Notes: generated by a model from the letters alone, not told the origin. A DNA stretch of 64,000 nucleotides from ZC4RG30 sp035556135 (GCA_035556135.1 DATMFO010000006.1:1-64000), one strand, 5' to 3'; positions 17,223-26,877 are shown, numbered from the stretch's first letter. Numbers and translations are program-made.

Positions 17223-18776
17223 ATGCGTTACATCCGCAAGATCCCGAAGGCACGTGGCCTCAACGAGCCCATCCTGCACGGCGACCATCGCCGGCCCGTC
17301 ACGCGGCGCGAGATGCTTTCCGCGGGCCTCATCACCGGCGCTGGCGCCGTGGTGATGCCCACGCTGGCAGGGCTGCTGGCTTCGGGTCGCGCACACGCCG
17401 ACGTGCTGGGTGACCTCGGCCACATCGGCTCCGCCGGCTGCGGCATCTCCGGCGGCAACGGCATGGTGCCTTTCATCGCCTTCGACCTCTCCGGTGGCGC
17501 CAACATCGCCGGCAGCAACGTGCTGATGGGGCGGCAGGGGGGCCAGCTGGATTTCCTCTCCACCGCCGGTTATTCGCGCCTCGGCCTGCCCGGCAACATG
17601 ACGCCCAACCTGCCCAACCAGGTCAATTCGCAGTTCAACATCGCCTTCCATGCCGACAGCGCCTTCCTGCGCGGCATGCTGCGCCGGGCCCAGGTGACCA
17701 CTGCCGCCAATACCGACGGCTGCATCGTCGCCGCGCGCTCGGAGAACGATACCGGCAACAATCCGCACAACCCGATGTACGGCATCGCGAAGACCGGCGC
17801 ACGCGGCGAGCTGCTCACGCTGATCGGGTCAGTGTCCTCTGAATCCGGCGGCAACTCGGTGGCGCCGATCGGCATGGTCGATCCGACCATCCGCCCCACG
17901 AAGGTGGATCGCGCCAGCGACGTCACCGGCCTGGTGGACACCGGTGAGCTGGGCACGCTGTTCCCGGACCCATCCGACGCCGTGGCAGTCATGGAATCCA
18001 TGGCCGTGCTCACCCACCGCAAGCATGGGGCCGTCGATACGCTGGTCGCCTCGGATGCCGACCTCAAGCGCTTCAACAAGTGCGGCTACGTGAAGTCAGC
18101 CTACCTGGCCGAGCGCTTCAATGATCCCGCCTCGCTGAACCCGGGAATGGATTCGCGCATCGTGGGCGCGGGCGGCATCTGGACCGATGCCGAGTACAAC
18201 GGCGATGGCGAGTTCCGCAAGACCGCCGCCGTGATGAAGATGGTGATCGATGGCAATGCCGCCGCCGGCACCGTCCAGATGGGTGGCTTCGACTACCACA
18301 CCGGCGATCGCGCCACCGGCGAAATGCGTGACCTGCGCGCCGGCGAGTGCATCGGCGCCTGCCTGGAGTACGCCGCGCGCGTGGGGCGCCCGTTGATGAT
18401 CTACGTGTTCAGCGACGGTTCGCTGTCTTCCAATGGCATGCTCGACAACTCCGTGAACGGCCGCGGCAAGGGCGTGTGGACCGGCGACAACCAGGCCACG
18501 GCATCCTCCCTGATGCTGGTCTATCGCCCGGGCGGACCGCCGGTGATGCGCACCATGGCCGGCGGCATCCCGAAGCGGCAGCTCGGCTGGTACAGCGCCG
18601 AGGGCGCCGTCGTGACTTCCTCGCATCCGGGTGCCAATGCCGTGAACCTGCTGGTGGAAGAGGTGATCCTCAACTACCTGGCGCTGCACGGGCGTGAGGG
18701 CGAAATGCAGTCGCTGTTCCCCATGCATGGCCTGGGTGCAAGCCTGGACAGCCATATCGCATTCGGACCAGTGTGA
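17223..18776 (+). CDS. Tat-exported DUF1501-like protein
   Basis: 517 aa. A twin-arginine signal (TRREMLSAGLITGAGAVVMP, about residues 27-46) shows export in folded form. The body is like DUF1501, an alkaline-phosphatase-fold family: FIAFDLSGGANIAGSNVLMG corresponds to the usual opening strand, GGFDYHTGDRATGEM to the GGxDtHt motif, and LMIYVFSDGSLSSNGM to the late metal-site strand. DUF1501 proteins pair with secreted haem or DUF1800 proteins, and the role is unresolved. Here it follows two haem proteins by 11 bases, matching the DUF1592/DUF1552 arrangement at the right end of the window. Catalytic residues could not be judged. Confidence 0.78.
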   Translation: MRYIRKIPKARGLNEPILHGDHRRPVTRREMLSAGLITGAGAVVMPTLAGLLASGRAHADVLGDLGHIGSAGCGISGGNGMVPFIAFDLSGGANIAGSNVLMGRQGGQLDFLSTAGYSRLGLPGNMTPNLPNQVNSQFNIAFHADSAFLRGMLRRAQVTTAANTDGCIVAARSENDTGNNPHNPMYGIAKTGARGELLTLIGSVSSESGGNSVAPIGMVDPTIRPTKVDRASDVTGLVDTGELGTLFPDPSDAVAVMESMAVLTHRKHGAVDTLVASDADLKRFNKCGYVKSAYLAERFNDPASLNPGMDSRIVGAGGIWTDAEYNGDGEFRKTAAVMKMVIDGNAAAGTVQMGGFDYHTGDRATGEMRDLRAGECIGACLEYAARVGRPLMIYVFSDGSLSSNGMLDNSVNGRGKGVWTGDNQATASSLMLVYRPGGPPVMRTMAGGIPKRQLGWYSAEGAVVTSSHPGANAVNLLVEEVILNYLALHGREGEMQSLFPMHGLGASLDSHIAFGPV

Positions 18777-18852
18777 CGGGTGTCGTTGCCACATTCCTGT
18801 CGCGCGTTATCCTGTTATTGTTAACTTGTCACACGCGCGTAGGGCTGCTGCT

Positions 18853-19365
18853 GTGCGAAATCCGTGGCGTTCACTGATCGGGCTGGCGCTGGGATGCGCC
18901 ACTGCCCTTGCGCTGGGGGCGGCTGAGCCGTCTTACAGGCTGCAGGGCCAGCCTGCACCCGATTTCGCCCTCAAGGCTACTTCGGGCACCAACTTCCGCC
19001 TCTCCGAATACCGCGGCGAGGTGGTGCTGCTCACCTTCTGGGGCAGCCGCTGCGGCCAGTGCGGTGCGCAGCTAGCAGCGCTGAGCCGCATGGTCGACAC
19101 CTATCGCTCCGCGGGTCTCACCGCGCTGGCGGTGAACGTGGACGACAACCAGCTCGCCGCCGCCGAGTTCGCCATTGCCCACCCCGTGAGCTTCCCGGTG
19201 TTGCTGGATCCCGACAAGGGGGTCGCCCGCAGCTATCGCGTGGACAATCTGCCCATGCTGCTGCTGATCGATCGCGCCGGCACCGTGCGCTACGTGCATC
19301 GTGACTTCCGCAGTGGCGACGAGCACAAGTTCGTGGAACGGATCCGGCCGCTGCTGGACGAGTAG
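18853..19365 (+). CDS. TlpA-like thioredoxin with altered active site
   Basis: 170 aa from a GTG start, chosen because AGGG lies 8 bases upstream and the signal peptide (ending ALALGAAEP) begins there; the frame is open further upstream within the previous gene. Fold landmarks: APDFALKATSGTNFRLSEYR, FWGSRCGQCGAQLAALSR (active site CGQC instead of CGPC), VRYVHRDFRSGDEHKFVERI at the end. The Gln in place of Pro should raise or lower the redox potential relative to the CGPC paralogue at 8674; direction is not predictable here. The cis-Pro loop NLPMLLLID is present. It separates the haem genes from the motor genes in the same block. Confidence 0.87.
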   Translation: MRNPWRSLIGLALGCATALALGAAEPSYRLQGQPAPDFALKATSGTNFRLSEYRGEVVLLTFWGSRCGQCGAQLAALSRMVDTYRSAGLTALAVNVDDNQLAAAEFAIAHPVSFPVLLDPDKGVARSYRVDNLPMLLLIDRAGTVRYVHRDFRSGDEHKFVERIRPLLDE

Positions 19366-19400
19366 CCATTCCCCAAGGACGTCACCCAAGGCCCAACGAA

Positions 19401-19946
19401 ATGAAGCGTTTTACATCCCCGCTCGTCCTGCTGCTTTGCGCATGGGGCGCAATCACCGGCAGCGCGGCCTGCGCCGCCGAAGAAGCCGAAGCCCCGGACA
19501 CGCGCGCGCTGGACGAGGAAATCCAGGCCATCAAGAAGGAAGTGGTGGACCTGAACCGCGACCTGTTCATCCTGGAGGAGGAACTGCTGTTCCCCGCCAA
19601 CACCCAGGTGGCCGTGTTCCTGTCGATGGACGTGGGCGAGTTCTTCGCGCTCGATACGGTGGAACTGCGCGTCGACGACAAGCAGGTGGCCAAGCACCTG
19701 TACACCCCGCGCGAGGCCGAGGCGCTGCTGAAGGGCGGCGTGCAGCGGCTGTACCTTGGCAACCTGCGCGTGGGCGAGCACGAGCTGGTGGCGCTGTTCA
19801 CGGGCAAGGGCCCGCAGGGCCAGGACTATTCCCGTGGCGCCAACCTGCGCTTCGAGAAGTCGGTGGGCGCCAAGTACCTGGAGCTGAAGATCTCCGACCG
19901 CAAGGTCAAGCGGCAGCCCGAGTTCATCGTGCGGGACTGGGAGTAG
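19401..19946 (+). CDS. Secreted coiled-coil/beta protein of the TPR-ExbBD block
   Basis: 181 aa. A signal peptide (ending ACAAEE) is followed by a short coiled coil (about 33-62: DEEIQAIKKEVVDLNRDL and ILEEELLFP) and a beta-rich domain (FLSMDVGEFFALDTVELRVD, then YLGNLRVGEHELVALFTGKG). No catalytic motif was recognised. It is probably periplasmic and starts the stretch of genes leading to the ExbBD motor; 9 bases separate it from the TPR gene. Proteins of this size and pattern accompany similar TPR-ExbBD sets, so a structural role in the complex is likely. Function unknown. Confidence 0.72.
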   Translation: MKRFTSPLVLLLCAWGAITGSAACAAEEAEAPDTRALDEEIQAIKKEVVDLNRDLFILEEELLFPANTQVAVFLSMDVGEFFALDTVELRVDDKQVAKHLYTPREAEALLKGGVQRLYLGNLRVGEHELVALFTGKGPQGQDYSRGANLRFEKSVGAKYLELKISDRKVKRQPEFIVRDWE

Positions 19947-19955
19947 GCCGCCCGC

Positions 19956-21824
19956 ATGCAGCGAGTCGCCGCCATTGCCGCCTGCCTCTTCCTGGCGCCC
20001 GGCCTGCTGCCGGCTGCCGAGGTGCAGACGCTCCCGGTGACGCGCGTGCAGGACCTGCACTATGGCGACGTGCTGTTCACCACCTTCGTGGGCGATGACT
20101 TCGAGGCCCTGACGCGCCTGGAGTCCTACAACCACTGGGGACTGATGCCGCACCACCAGGGAGAAGCCGAACTGCTCGCCGGCGGGCTCTACCTGCAGCT
20201 GGGCATGCACAACGAGGCAGGGCGGCGTTTCGAGTCACTGCTCACCGGGCAGATCCCCGACAGCGTGAAGTCGCGCGCCTGGTTTTACCTCGCCAAGGTC
20301 TGGTATGCGCGCGGCTATTACGAACGGGCCATCGACGCGCTGGGCCGCATCAGCGGCGAACTGCCGCCGGCCGAGGCCGCCGAGCGCGTGCACCTGCACG
20401 CCAATGCGCTGATGAACCTGCAGCGTTACGACGAAGCCATCGCGGTGCTGGGAGCGTGGAAAAGCAACAGTACCTGGATGCAGTACGCGCGCTTCAACCT
20501 CGGCGTGGCACTGGTGCGCAGCGACCGGCTCCCCGACGGCGCGCGCATGCTCGACGCCGTGGGCAGCATCGTCACCGACAGCGAGGAGATGCTGGCACTG
20601 CGTGACAAGGCCAACCTCGCGCTGGGTTTCGCATGGCTGCAGGCCAACCAGCCGGAGAGCGCCATGCCCTTGCTGCAGCGTGTGCGGCTGGAGGGGCCGC
20701 AGTCCTCGCGCGCGCTGCTGGGCCTGGGCTGGGCGCTGTCGGCACTGGGGCGCCAGGAGGAGGCCCTCACGCCGTGGCTTGAACTGCAGGACCGCAACCT
20801 GCTCGATGCCGCCGTGCAGGAAGCCTGGCTGGCCGTGCCCTACGCCTTTGCGCAGCTGGGCGCCAATGGCCAGGCGGCCGAGTACTACGAAAAGGCACTG
20901 GACTCCTTTGCCGATGAGCGCGGGCATATCGAAGCGGCCGTGGCGCGCATCCGCGAGGGCAGCATGATGCGCGAGCTGGTCGGCGCGGACGATGCCGGTT
21001 CCCCGCAGCGCGGCTGGTTCTGGCAGCTGTCTGAACTGCCCGATGCTCCCGAGTCCCGCTACCTCTACCCGGTGCTGGCGGGCCATGATTTCCAGGAAGG
21101 CCTGAAGAACTATCGCGACCTGGCCTATCTCGGCTCCACGCTGGCCCGCTGGGACGAGAACATGGCCGTGTACGGCAACATGATCGAGACGCGCGAGGCG
21201 GCGCATGCCGAGCGCATCCCGCGCGTGGACAGCCTGCTTGGCAGCGATGCGCTCGCGGCCGCCGAGTCGCGCCGCAAGGCGCTCGAGGGGCGCATCAATG
21301 ACATCGTGAACACCGGGGACGTGGCCGCCCTCGGTACGGCGGAGCAACGCGCACACTGGCAGCGTGTGCAGGCCGTCGAAGTCGCGCTGGCGGGCATGCC
21401 AGACGATGAGGAAGCGCGCGCTGCGCGCGAGAAGCTGGCGCTGGTGAAGGGCGTGCTCTACTGGGACCTGCACCAGGCCTACCGCGAGCGCCTCTACCAG
21501 CAGCGGCGCCAATTGCGCGAGCTCGACAAGGCACTGGCGGAAGCCAACACGCGCTGGCTGCGTGTGCAGCAGGCGCGCGCGAGCGCTCCCGTGGCCACCG
21601 GTGAACAGGCCGAGCGCATCGAGCTGCTGACGCAGCGCCTCAAGGCACTGCGCGCGCGCCTGGGCGCCGCTGCCGATGCGCAGCAGGATCTGCTGGCCGG
21701 CATTGCCATCCACGAGCTCGACATGCAGCGCGAGCGCCTGGAAGACTACGAAGTGCAGGCCCGCTTCTCGCTGGCAGCCATCTATGACCGCGCCGCCGAA
21801 AAGGCGCCGGCAGGCGGGCCATGA
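19956..21824 (+). CDS. Secreted TPR protein (622 aa)
   Basis: Signal peptide (ending LLPAAEV) then tetratricopeptide-like helical pairs over about residues 50-330 (for example SRAWFYLAKVWYARGYYERA and RALLGLGWALSALGRQEEAL), and a charged coiled-coil region in the last 200 residues (LYQQRRQLRELDKALAEAN, ERIELLTQRLKALRARL). TPR repeats act as protein-binding scaffolds in the periplasm. The stop overlaps the next start as ATGA, giving coupled synthesis with the 1100-aa TPR protein. It likely bridges the inner-membrane motor and outer-membrane parts of the block; this is inference from gene order. Confidence 0.85.
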   Translation: MQRVAAIAACLFLAPGLLPAAEVQTLPVTRVQDLHYGDVLFTTFVGDDFEALTRLESYNHWGLMPHHQGEAELLAGGLYLQLGMHNEAGRRFESLLTGQIPDSVKSRAWFYLAKVWYARGYYERAIDALGRISGELPPAEAAERVHLHANALMNLQRYDEAIAVLGAWKSNSTWMQYARFNLGVALVRSDRLPDGARMLDAVGSIVTDSEEMLALRDKANLALGFAWLQANQPESAMPLLQRVRLEGPQSSRALLGLGWALSALGRQEEALTPWLELQDRNLLDAAVQEAWLAVPYAFAQLGANGQAAEYYEKALDSFADERGHIEAAVARIREGSMMRELVGADDAGSPQRGWFWQLSELPDAPESRYLYPVLAGHDFQEGLKNYRDLAYLGSTLARWDENMAVYGNMIETREAAHAERIPRVDSLLGSDALAAAESRRKALEGRINDIVNTGDVAALGTAEQRAHWQRVQAVEVALAGMPDDEEARAAREKLALVKGVLYWDLHQAYRERLYQQRRQLRELDKALAEANTRWLRVQQARASAPVATGEQAERIELLTQRLKALRARLGAAADAQQDLLAGIAIHELDMQRERLEDYEVQARFSLAAIYDRAAEKAPAGGP

Positions 21825-24800
21825 GGTTGCCGATGAACTGGCGTCGCAGCCTCGACCCGGTCGCACTTGCCGTAGCGCTGTCGCTGGCTGCGGTTCCCGC
21901 CGGCGCCGCCGGCAGCAAGGACGCACCCACCCTGAAGGACCTGCCACAGCGCAAGGTGGAAATCCGTCGCGAACCTCCCTCCGACGCCAACGCCGACAAG
22001 GCAGCTGAAAACTACCGCCGCTTCCTGGAGCTGCAGGAAGTCGATCCCGGGCTGCGCGCCGAGGCGCTGCGCCGGCTCGGCGACCTGTCACTGGAAGGCG
22101 GCGAGCTGGAGCGCATGGATGCGGAAATCTCCGAGCTCGACGCAGGCGGCGCCGAAGCCATCCGGCTGTACACCACGCTGCTCGAAGCGCACCCGGATGC
22201 CCCGCGCAACGACCGTGTGCTCTACCAGCTGGCACGCGCCTACGAGACCACCGGCCAGCCGGAGAAGGCCCTCGGGGCGCTGGATGAATTCGTGCGCCGC
22301 TATCCCGGCTCGCCGCGCCTGGCCGAGGTGCATTTCCGCCGCGGCGAGCTGCTGTTCTCCGCGCGCCGCTATCGTGATGCCGAGCGCGCCTATGCCGAAG
22401 TGACCCGCGCCGGCAGCGGCGAGTTCTACCAGCAGGGCCTGTACAAGCAGGGCTGGTCGCTGTTCAAGCAGGGCGACAACGACGGCAGCCTGCCCGTGTT
22501 CGCCCGCCTGCTCGACCTGCAGCTGCGCGATCCGGCTGCGCCGCAGGGATTCCGCGCCGTGGAATCACTGCCGCGCGCGGAGCGCGAGATCATCGACGAC
22601 ACGCTGCGCGCCATGACGCTGGTGTTCTCCTACCACCAGGACGTGGAGCCGGTGAACCGCCTCGTCGACAGCCTGGGGAGGCCGCCTTATTCCGCGCTCC
22701 TCTATTCGCGCCTCGGCGACCTGCACGTGGAAAAGGAGCGCTACCAGGACGCGGCCGGCGTGTACCGCGCTTTCGTGGCGCGTGAACCCAACAGCGAGTT
22801 CTCGCCCGGTCTTTCCACGCGGGCCATCGAGGCCTACAGCAAGGGCGGCTTTGCGCAGCTGGTGCTCGAAGGCAAGCGCGAGTACGTGGAGCACTACAAC
22901 CTGGGCACCGCCTTCTGGCAGGGCCGCAGCCGCGCCGACTACCCGGGCGTGATCGGCGAGCTGAAGACCCATCTCACCGATCTTGCCGCCTACCACCATG
23001 CGGCGGCCCAGAAGAACCACCGCGCCGAGGACTACGACCAGGCGGCACGCTGGTATCGCCTGCACCTGCAGGCCTTCCCGGATGATGCCGACTCTTCGCG
23101 GGTGAACTACCGCCTGGCCGACATGCTCTACGAGGGCGGCCGCTACGCACAGGCCGTGTCCGAATACGAGCGCACGGCCTACGCCTACGCCGTCAGCCCC
23201 GATGCGGCAAAGGCGGGCTATGCGGCGCTGTCGGCCTACCAGAAACAGGAAGCCCTGCTGCCGGAAGCCGAGCGCGCTGCCTGGCACATGCGTGCGACCG
23301 AATCGGGCGTGCGTTTCGGGCAGACGTTCCCCTCGCATCCGGACAGTGCCGGCGTGCTCACCCGCGCCACCGAAGACCTTTACAAGGCAGGGCAGCTGCC
23401 GCGTGCCATCGAGGTGGCCGGCTCACTGCTGGCCCGCCAGCCGCCCGCCACTCCGGCGCAGCAGCGCATTGCCTGGAGCGTCACCGGACAGGCGCAGTTC
23501 GACCAGTCGAAGTTCGCCGATGCGGAAGCCGCCTGGGTTGAGGCGCGCCGGCTCGCCACGGGCGAGGAACAGAAGGATCTCACCGAGCGGCTGTCGGTGG
23601 CTGTGTACCGCCAGGGAGAGGCGAAGCGGGCGGCGGGTGACAGCGCGGGCGCGGTGGAGGATTTCCTGCGTGTGAGCCTGGTCGCGCCCGGCGCTCCCGC
23701 GGTGGAAACCGCCCGCTACGACGCCGCCGCCGAGCTGATCAAGCTGGAGCAATGGCCGCGCGCCATCGAAGTGCTCGAGGCCTTCCGTCGCGATTTCCCG
23801 CGCAGCACCCAGCAGGCCGACGTCACGCAGAAGCTGGCCGTCGCCTACATGCGTGCGGGCCGCGGCGATGCGGCCGCGGCGGAATTCGAGCGCATTGCCG
23901 CGGCGAAGGACCAGCCACCTGCAGTGCGGCAGGAAGCCCTGGAACTGGCGGCCGAGCAGTACGAGAAGAACGGCAACGTGGCCCGCGCCGTGCCGTTGCT
24001 GGAACGCCTGGTTGCGGAATATCCGACGCCGGTGGCCGACCGCATCGAGACGCGGCACAAGCTGGCCGGGCATGCGGCAGAGGCCGGCAACGCCGCGCGC
24101 GTGACGCACTGGCAGCGCGAGATCGTGAAAGCCGACGCCGCAGCCGGCACCGCGCGCACCGACCGCACACGCTACCTGGCGGCCACGGCCAGCCTGGCAC
24201 TGGCCGCGCCGGCGCGCGACGCCTTCCGCAGCCAGCGGCTCACTGCGCCGCTGTCTCGTTCGCTGGCGCCCAAGCGCAAGGCGCTGGATACCGCACTGGC
24301 GGCCTACCAGGCTGCCGCGGCATACAACATCGCCGAAGTGACCACGCAGGCGAGTTTCGAGATTGCCGAGCTGTACCGCCAGCTGGGTGCCGACATCATC
24401 GCCTCCGACAAGCCCCGGAACATGGACGCCGACACCCTGGAGCAGTACGAGCTGCTGCTGGAGGAAGAAGCCCTGGAATTCGAGGAGAAAGCCATTGAAC
24501 TGCACCAGGCCAACGCCGCGCTGGCCCGGGAGGGTGTATTCGATGCCGGCGTGCAGGCGAGCTTCGAGTCGCTGGCGAAGCTGGTGCCGGCGCGCTATGG
24601 CAAGACCGAACTGTCGCTGGCCTACAGTGCGACGCTGGGACTCACTGAAGAGGCGATTCCCTCGTATCGGCGTGGCGAGCAGCTGCGCGATGCGGGTGAC
24701 CTGGCTGGCGCGGCCACTGCATTCAACGATGCCGCACAATTCGCGCCCGCCAATCCTGCGCCGCTGAACGAGCTTGCGCTGGTGCAGCGCCGGCAGGGCC

Positions 24801-25123
24801 AGTTCACCGCGGCGGGCGAAACTCTGGAGAAGGCACTGGCTCTCCAGCCTGACCATGCGCCGTCGCTGCGCAACCTCGGCGTGCTGCGCGACCTCTATCT
24901 CGATGATCCGGCCGGTGCCATCGAGCCCTACGAGCGCTACAAGCAGCTCACCGGCGAGGACCGGCCGGTGAGCGGCTGGATCGCCGACGTGCGGCGCCGT
25001 TCCGGCGTGCGCGAGCCGGTGGCGGCACCGCCCGCCGGGGATGCCGCCGTCATCGCCGACCCTGATGCCGCCCCCGTTGATTCACCTGCGGTGACGCAGC
25101 CTGCCGTTGGGGAGGAACCATGA
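21821..25123 (+). CDS. Large secreted TPR protein (1100 aa)
   Basis: The N-terminus has a signal peptide (LAVALSLAAVPAGAAGSK); starts at 21821 or 21833 are possible. TPR-like repeats run through most of the length: about 60-200 (RVLYQLARAYETTGQPEKAL, LAEVHFRRGELLFSARRYRD), 360-480 (DYDQAARWYRLHLQAFPDDA), 640-740 and a final set at 960-1050 (LNELALVQRRQGQFTAAGET). The last 50 residues are Pro/Ala-rich. The size suits a long periplasmic scaffold like the TPR proteins next to gliding-motility motors of myxobacteria. It overlaps both neighbours as ATGA. Exact partners unknown. Confidence 0.86.
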   Translation: MRLPMNWRRSLDPVALAVALSLAAVPAGAAGSKDAPTLKDLPQRKVEIRREPPSDANADKAAENYRRFLELQEVDPGLRAEALRRLGDLSLEGGELERMDAEISELDAGGAEAIRLYTTLLEAHPDAPRNDRVLYQLARAYETTGQPEKALGALDEFVRRYPGSPRLAEVHFRRGELLFSARRYRDAERAYAEVTRAGSGEFYQQGLYKQGWSLFKQGDNDGSLPVFARLLDLQLRDPAAPQGFRAVESLPRAEREIIDDTLRAMTLVFSYHQDVEPVNRLVDSLGRPPYSALLYSRLGDLHVEKERYQDAAGVYRAFVAREPNSEFSPGLSTRAIEAYSKGGFAQLVLEGKREYVEHYNLGTAFWQGRSRADYPGVIGELKTHLTDLAAYHHAAAQKNHRAEDYDQAARWYRLHLQAFPDDADSSRVNYRLADMLYEGGRYAQAVSEYERTAYAYAVSPDAAKAGYAALSAYQKQEALLPEAERAAWHMRATESGVRFGQTFPSHPDSAGVLTRATEDLYKAGQLPRAIEVAGSLLARQPPATPAQQRIAWSVTGQAQFDQSKFADAEAAWVEARRLATGEEQKDLTERLSVAVYRQGEAKRAAGDSAGAVEDFLRVSLVAPGAPAVETARYDAAAELIKLEQWPRAIEVLEAFRRDFPRSTQQADVTQKLAVAYMRAGRGDAAAAEFERIAAAKDQPPAVRQEALELAAEQYEKNGNVARAVPLLERLVAEYPTPVADRIETRHKLAGHAAEAGNAARVTHWQREIVKADAAAGTARTDRTRYLAATASLALAAPARDAFRSQRLTAPLSRSLAPKRKALDTALAAYQAAAAYNIAEVTTQASFEIAELYRQLGADIIASDKPRNMDADTLEQYELLLEEEALEFEEKAIELHQANAALAREGVFDAGVQASFESLAKLVPARYGKTELSLAYSATLGLTEEAIPSYRRGEQLRDAGDLAGAATAFNDAAQFAPANPAPLNELALVQRRQGQFTAAGETLEKALALQPDHAPSLRNLGVLRDLYLDDPAGAIEPYERYKQLTGEDRPVSGWIADVRRRSGVREPVAAPPAGDAAVIADPDAAPVDSPAVTQPAVGEEP

Positions 25124-25602
25124 AGCATACCTGCCTGTACCTGGCCACTGGCCTGCTGCTGGCTTCATCCCTCCAGGCAGCAGAGCCGCCGGAAGGGCCG
25201 GCCGTGAATACTTCACCGGCCCCATCGGCGCCACGTGAGGATGGGCGCGCACCACCGCGGCGACCGCAGATAGGCCTGGCGTCCGGGGCGCCAGCCGCGA
25301 ACCCGGCACCCGCAGCGAATGCCGCCGCACCATCGCCGCCGGCTGCCGCGCCGCGTGCGTCCAGCGCCGACCGCATCGAGCTGGGCACCACCCAGATCAC
25401 CGGCAATTCCGAATTGCCGCGCGTGATGTACGTGGTGCCGTGGAAGCGCGCGGAGCTGGGCGATCTGGCCGGTCGTCCCGCCAGGAGCCTGCTGGATGAG
25501 GTGCTGGCGCCGGTGGACCGTGACGTCTTCCGGCGACAGAACCGGTATTACGACGCACTGCAGCCGGATGCGGCCGCGGCGGCGCCGGAGGGTGAGAAGT
25601 AG
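25120..25602 (+). CDS. Secreted Pro/Ala-rich protein before exbB
   Basis: 160 aa. Signal peptide ending SLQAAEPP, a low-complexity Pro/Ala segment (about 22-90), then a short conserved-looking domain (DRIELGTTQITGNSELPRVM, YVVPWKRAELGDLAGRPARS, LDEVLAPVDRDVFRRQNRYY). Coupled to the large TPR gene by an ATGA overlap and separated from exbB by 74 bases. No known motif was recognised. The unstructured spacer could let the C-terminal domain reach across the periplasm. Its constant position between TPR and motor genes suggests a part of the same complex. Confidence 0.72.
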   Translation: MKHTCLYLATGLLLASSLQAAEPPEGPAVNTSPAPSAPREDGRAPPRRPQIGLASGAPAANPAPAANAAAPSPPAAAPRASSADRIELGTTQITGNSELPRVMYVVPWKRAELGDLAGRPARSLLDEVLAPVDRDVFRRQNRYYDALQPDAAAAAPEGEK

Positions 25603-25676
25603 GTCGCGGCAAATCCGCCGCATTGGTTTCAAGGTTCGCAGGAACATCCTGCACCTCACGCTAGGGAGTCTTTCCG

Positions 25677-26336
25677 ATGGATTTCATTTCTGCGATCGCC
25701 CACTTCTTCAAGGAAGGCGGAGCTTTCATGTATCCCATCGCGGTGGTGCTGGTTCTCGGCGTCGCCATCGCGATAGAACGCTGGGTCTACCTGACCATCG
25801 CCCGCAGCCGCAATCGCGAGCTGTGGCAGCAGATCGAGCCCATGCTGGGGCAGGGCAATTTCCGCGGCGCTGCCCAGTCGGCCTCGCAGTCGGAGTCGGC
25901 GGTGGGCCAGATCCTCACCTACGGCCTGGCCCGTGTGCAGAGCGCCAAGCGGCGTGACGACGTGGAAAAGGCCATGGAAGAGAGCCTGATGGGCATCGTG
26001 CCGCGACTCGAGAAGCGCACGCACTACCTGGCCACTTTCGCCAACCTGGCCACGCTGCTGGGCCTGCTCGGCACGGTGATGGGCCTGATCGGCGCGTTCA
26101 GCGCCGTCTCGTCGGTAAACCCGGCGGAGAAGGCCAACCTGCTGTCGGCCAGCATCTCCGAGGCGATGAACTGCACGGCCTTCGGCCTGATGACCGCCGT
26201 GCCCCTGCTGGTGATCCACGCCGTGCTGCAGACCAAGACCACCGAGCTGATCGACAGCCTGGAGATGGCCTCGGTGAAGTTCCTCAACTCCTTCGTCGAG
26301 CGTCGCACCGACGCCGCCGCCACCGCCGGCGCCTGA
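25677..26336 (+). CDS. exbB: ExbB/TolQ-type proton channel subunit
   Basis: 219 aa with three membrane helices (about 17-37, 122-142 and 163-185), the normal topology for ExbB/TolQ. The conserved core GLLGTVMGLIGAFSAVSSVN and the third helix SEAMNCTAFGLMTAVPLLVI are typical. With ExbD it forms the proton-driven motor that energises a TonB-like protein. Followed at once by two exbD genes and a TonB-like gene. MotA was considered, but the length and the ExbD partners favour ExbB/TolQ. It belongs to the long rightward block and not to the TonB receptor at 3321. Confidence 0.92.
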   Translation: MDFISAIAHFFKEGGAFMYPIAVVLVLGVAIAIERWVYLTIARSRNRELWQQIEPMLGQGNFRGAAQSASQSESAVGQILTYGLARVQSAKRRDDVEKAMEESLMGIVPRLEKRTHYLATFANLATLLGLLGTVMGLIGAFSAVSSVNPAEKANLLSASISEAMNCTAFGLMTAVPLLVIHAVLQTKTTELIDSLEMASVKFLNSFVERRTDAAATAGA

Positions 26337-26355
26337 GCCACCGGACAGCCTGCCG

Positions 26356-26877
26356 ATGCGCCGCAGTTTCACGATGCGCAAGCTCGCACGACGGCACCGC
26401 AAGCCGTCGGAGCTGCTGCTCGTGCCGATGATCGACATCTTCACCGTGCTGGTGACCTTCCTGCTGATGACGGCGGTGTTCTCGCGCACGGTGATCATGG
26501 AGCTGAAGCTGCCGGCGCCCGGCACTGATTCCTCCGAGCCGCCGAAGGGGCTGGTGCTGGAGGTGGTGCTGCGCAAGACCGGCCTGACCGTGCAGGATCG
26601 CAACGGTGGCGAGCTCAAGCGCCTGCCGCGCGCAGATGCAGGCGCGCCGTATGACCTTGCCGGCCTGTCCGGCTACCTGCAGACAGTGAAGGCGCAGTTC
26701 CCGCAGGTGACCGAGGCCACCTTGCTCCTGGAAGGCGACATTTCCTACGACCACCTGGTGCAGGTGATGGACACCGTGCGCATCATCGAACATCGCGTCG
26801 ACGGGCAGCTGGTGCAGTCCGAACTGTTCCCGGACGTGTCGCTGGGCGATGCTGAAGTGCTGGCAGGTGCCCGATGA
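26356..26877 (+). CDS. exbD: ExbD/TolR-type motor subunit, first copy
   Basis: 173 aa. One N-terminal membrane helix carries the protonatable Asp27 in LLVPMIDIFTVLVTFLLM; the remaining 120 residues form a periplasmic domain. It is longer than usual ExbD (about 140 aa). A basic N-terminus (RRSFTMRKLARRHRK) is cytoplasmic. The stop overlaps the start of the second ExbD by 4 bases. Two different ExbD copies beside one ExbB occur in TonB2-like and gliding-motility motors, where they may form a mixed dimer inside the ExbB ring. Confidence 0.9.
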   Translation: MRRSFTMRKLARRHRKPSELLLVPMIDIFTVLVTFLLMTAVFSRTVIMELKLPAPGTDSSEPPKGLVLEVVLRKTGLTVQDRNGGELKRLPRADAGAPYDLAGLSGYLQTVKAQFPQVTEATLLLEGDISYDHLVQVMDTVRIIEHRVDGQLVQSELFPDVSLGDAEVLAGAR

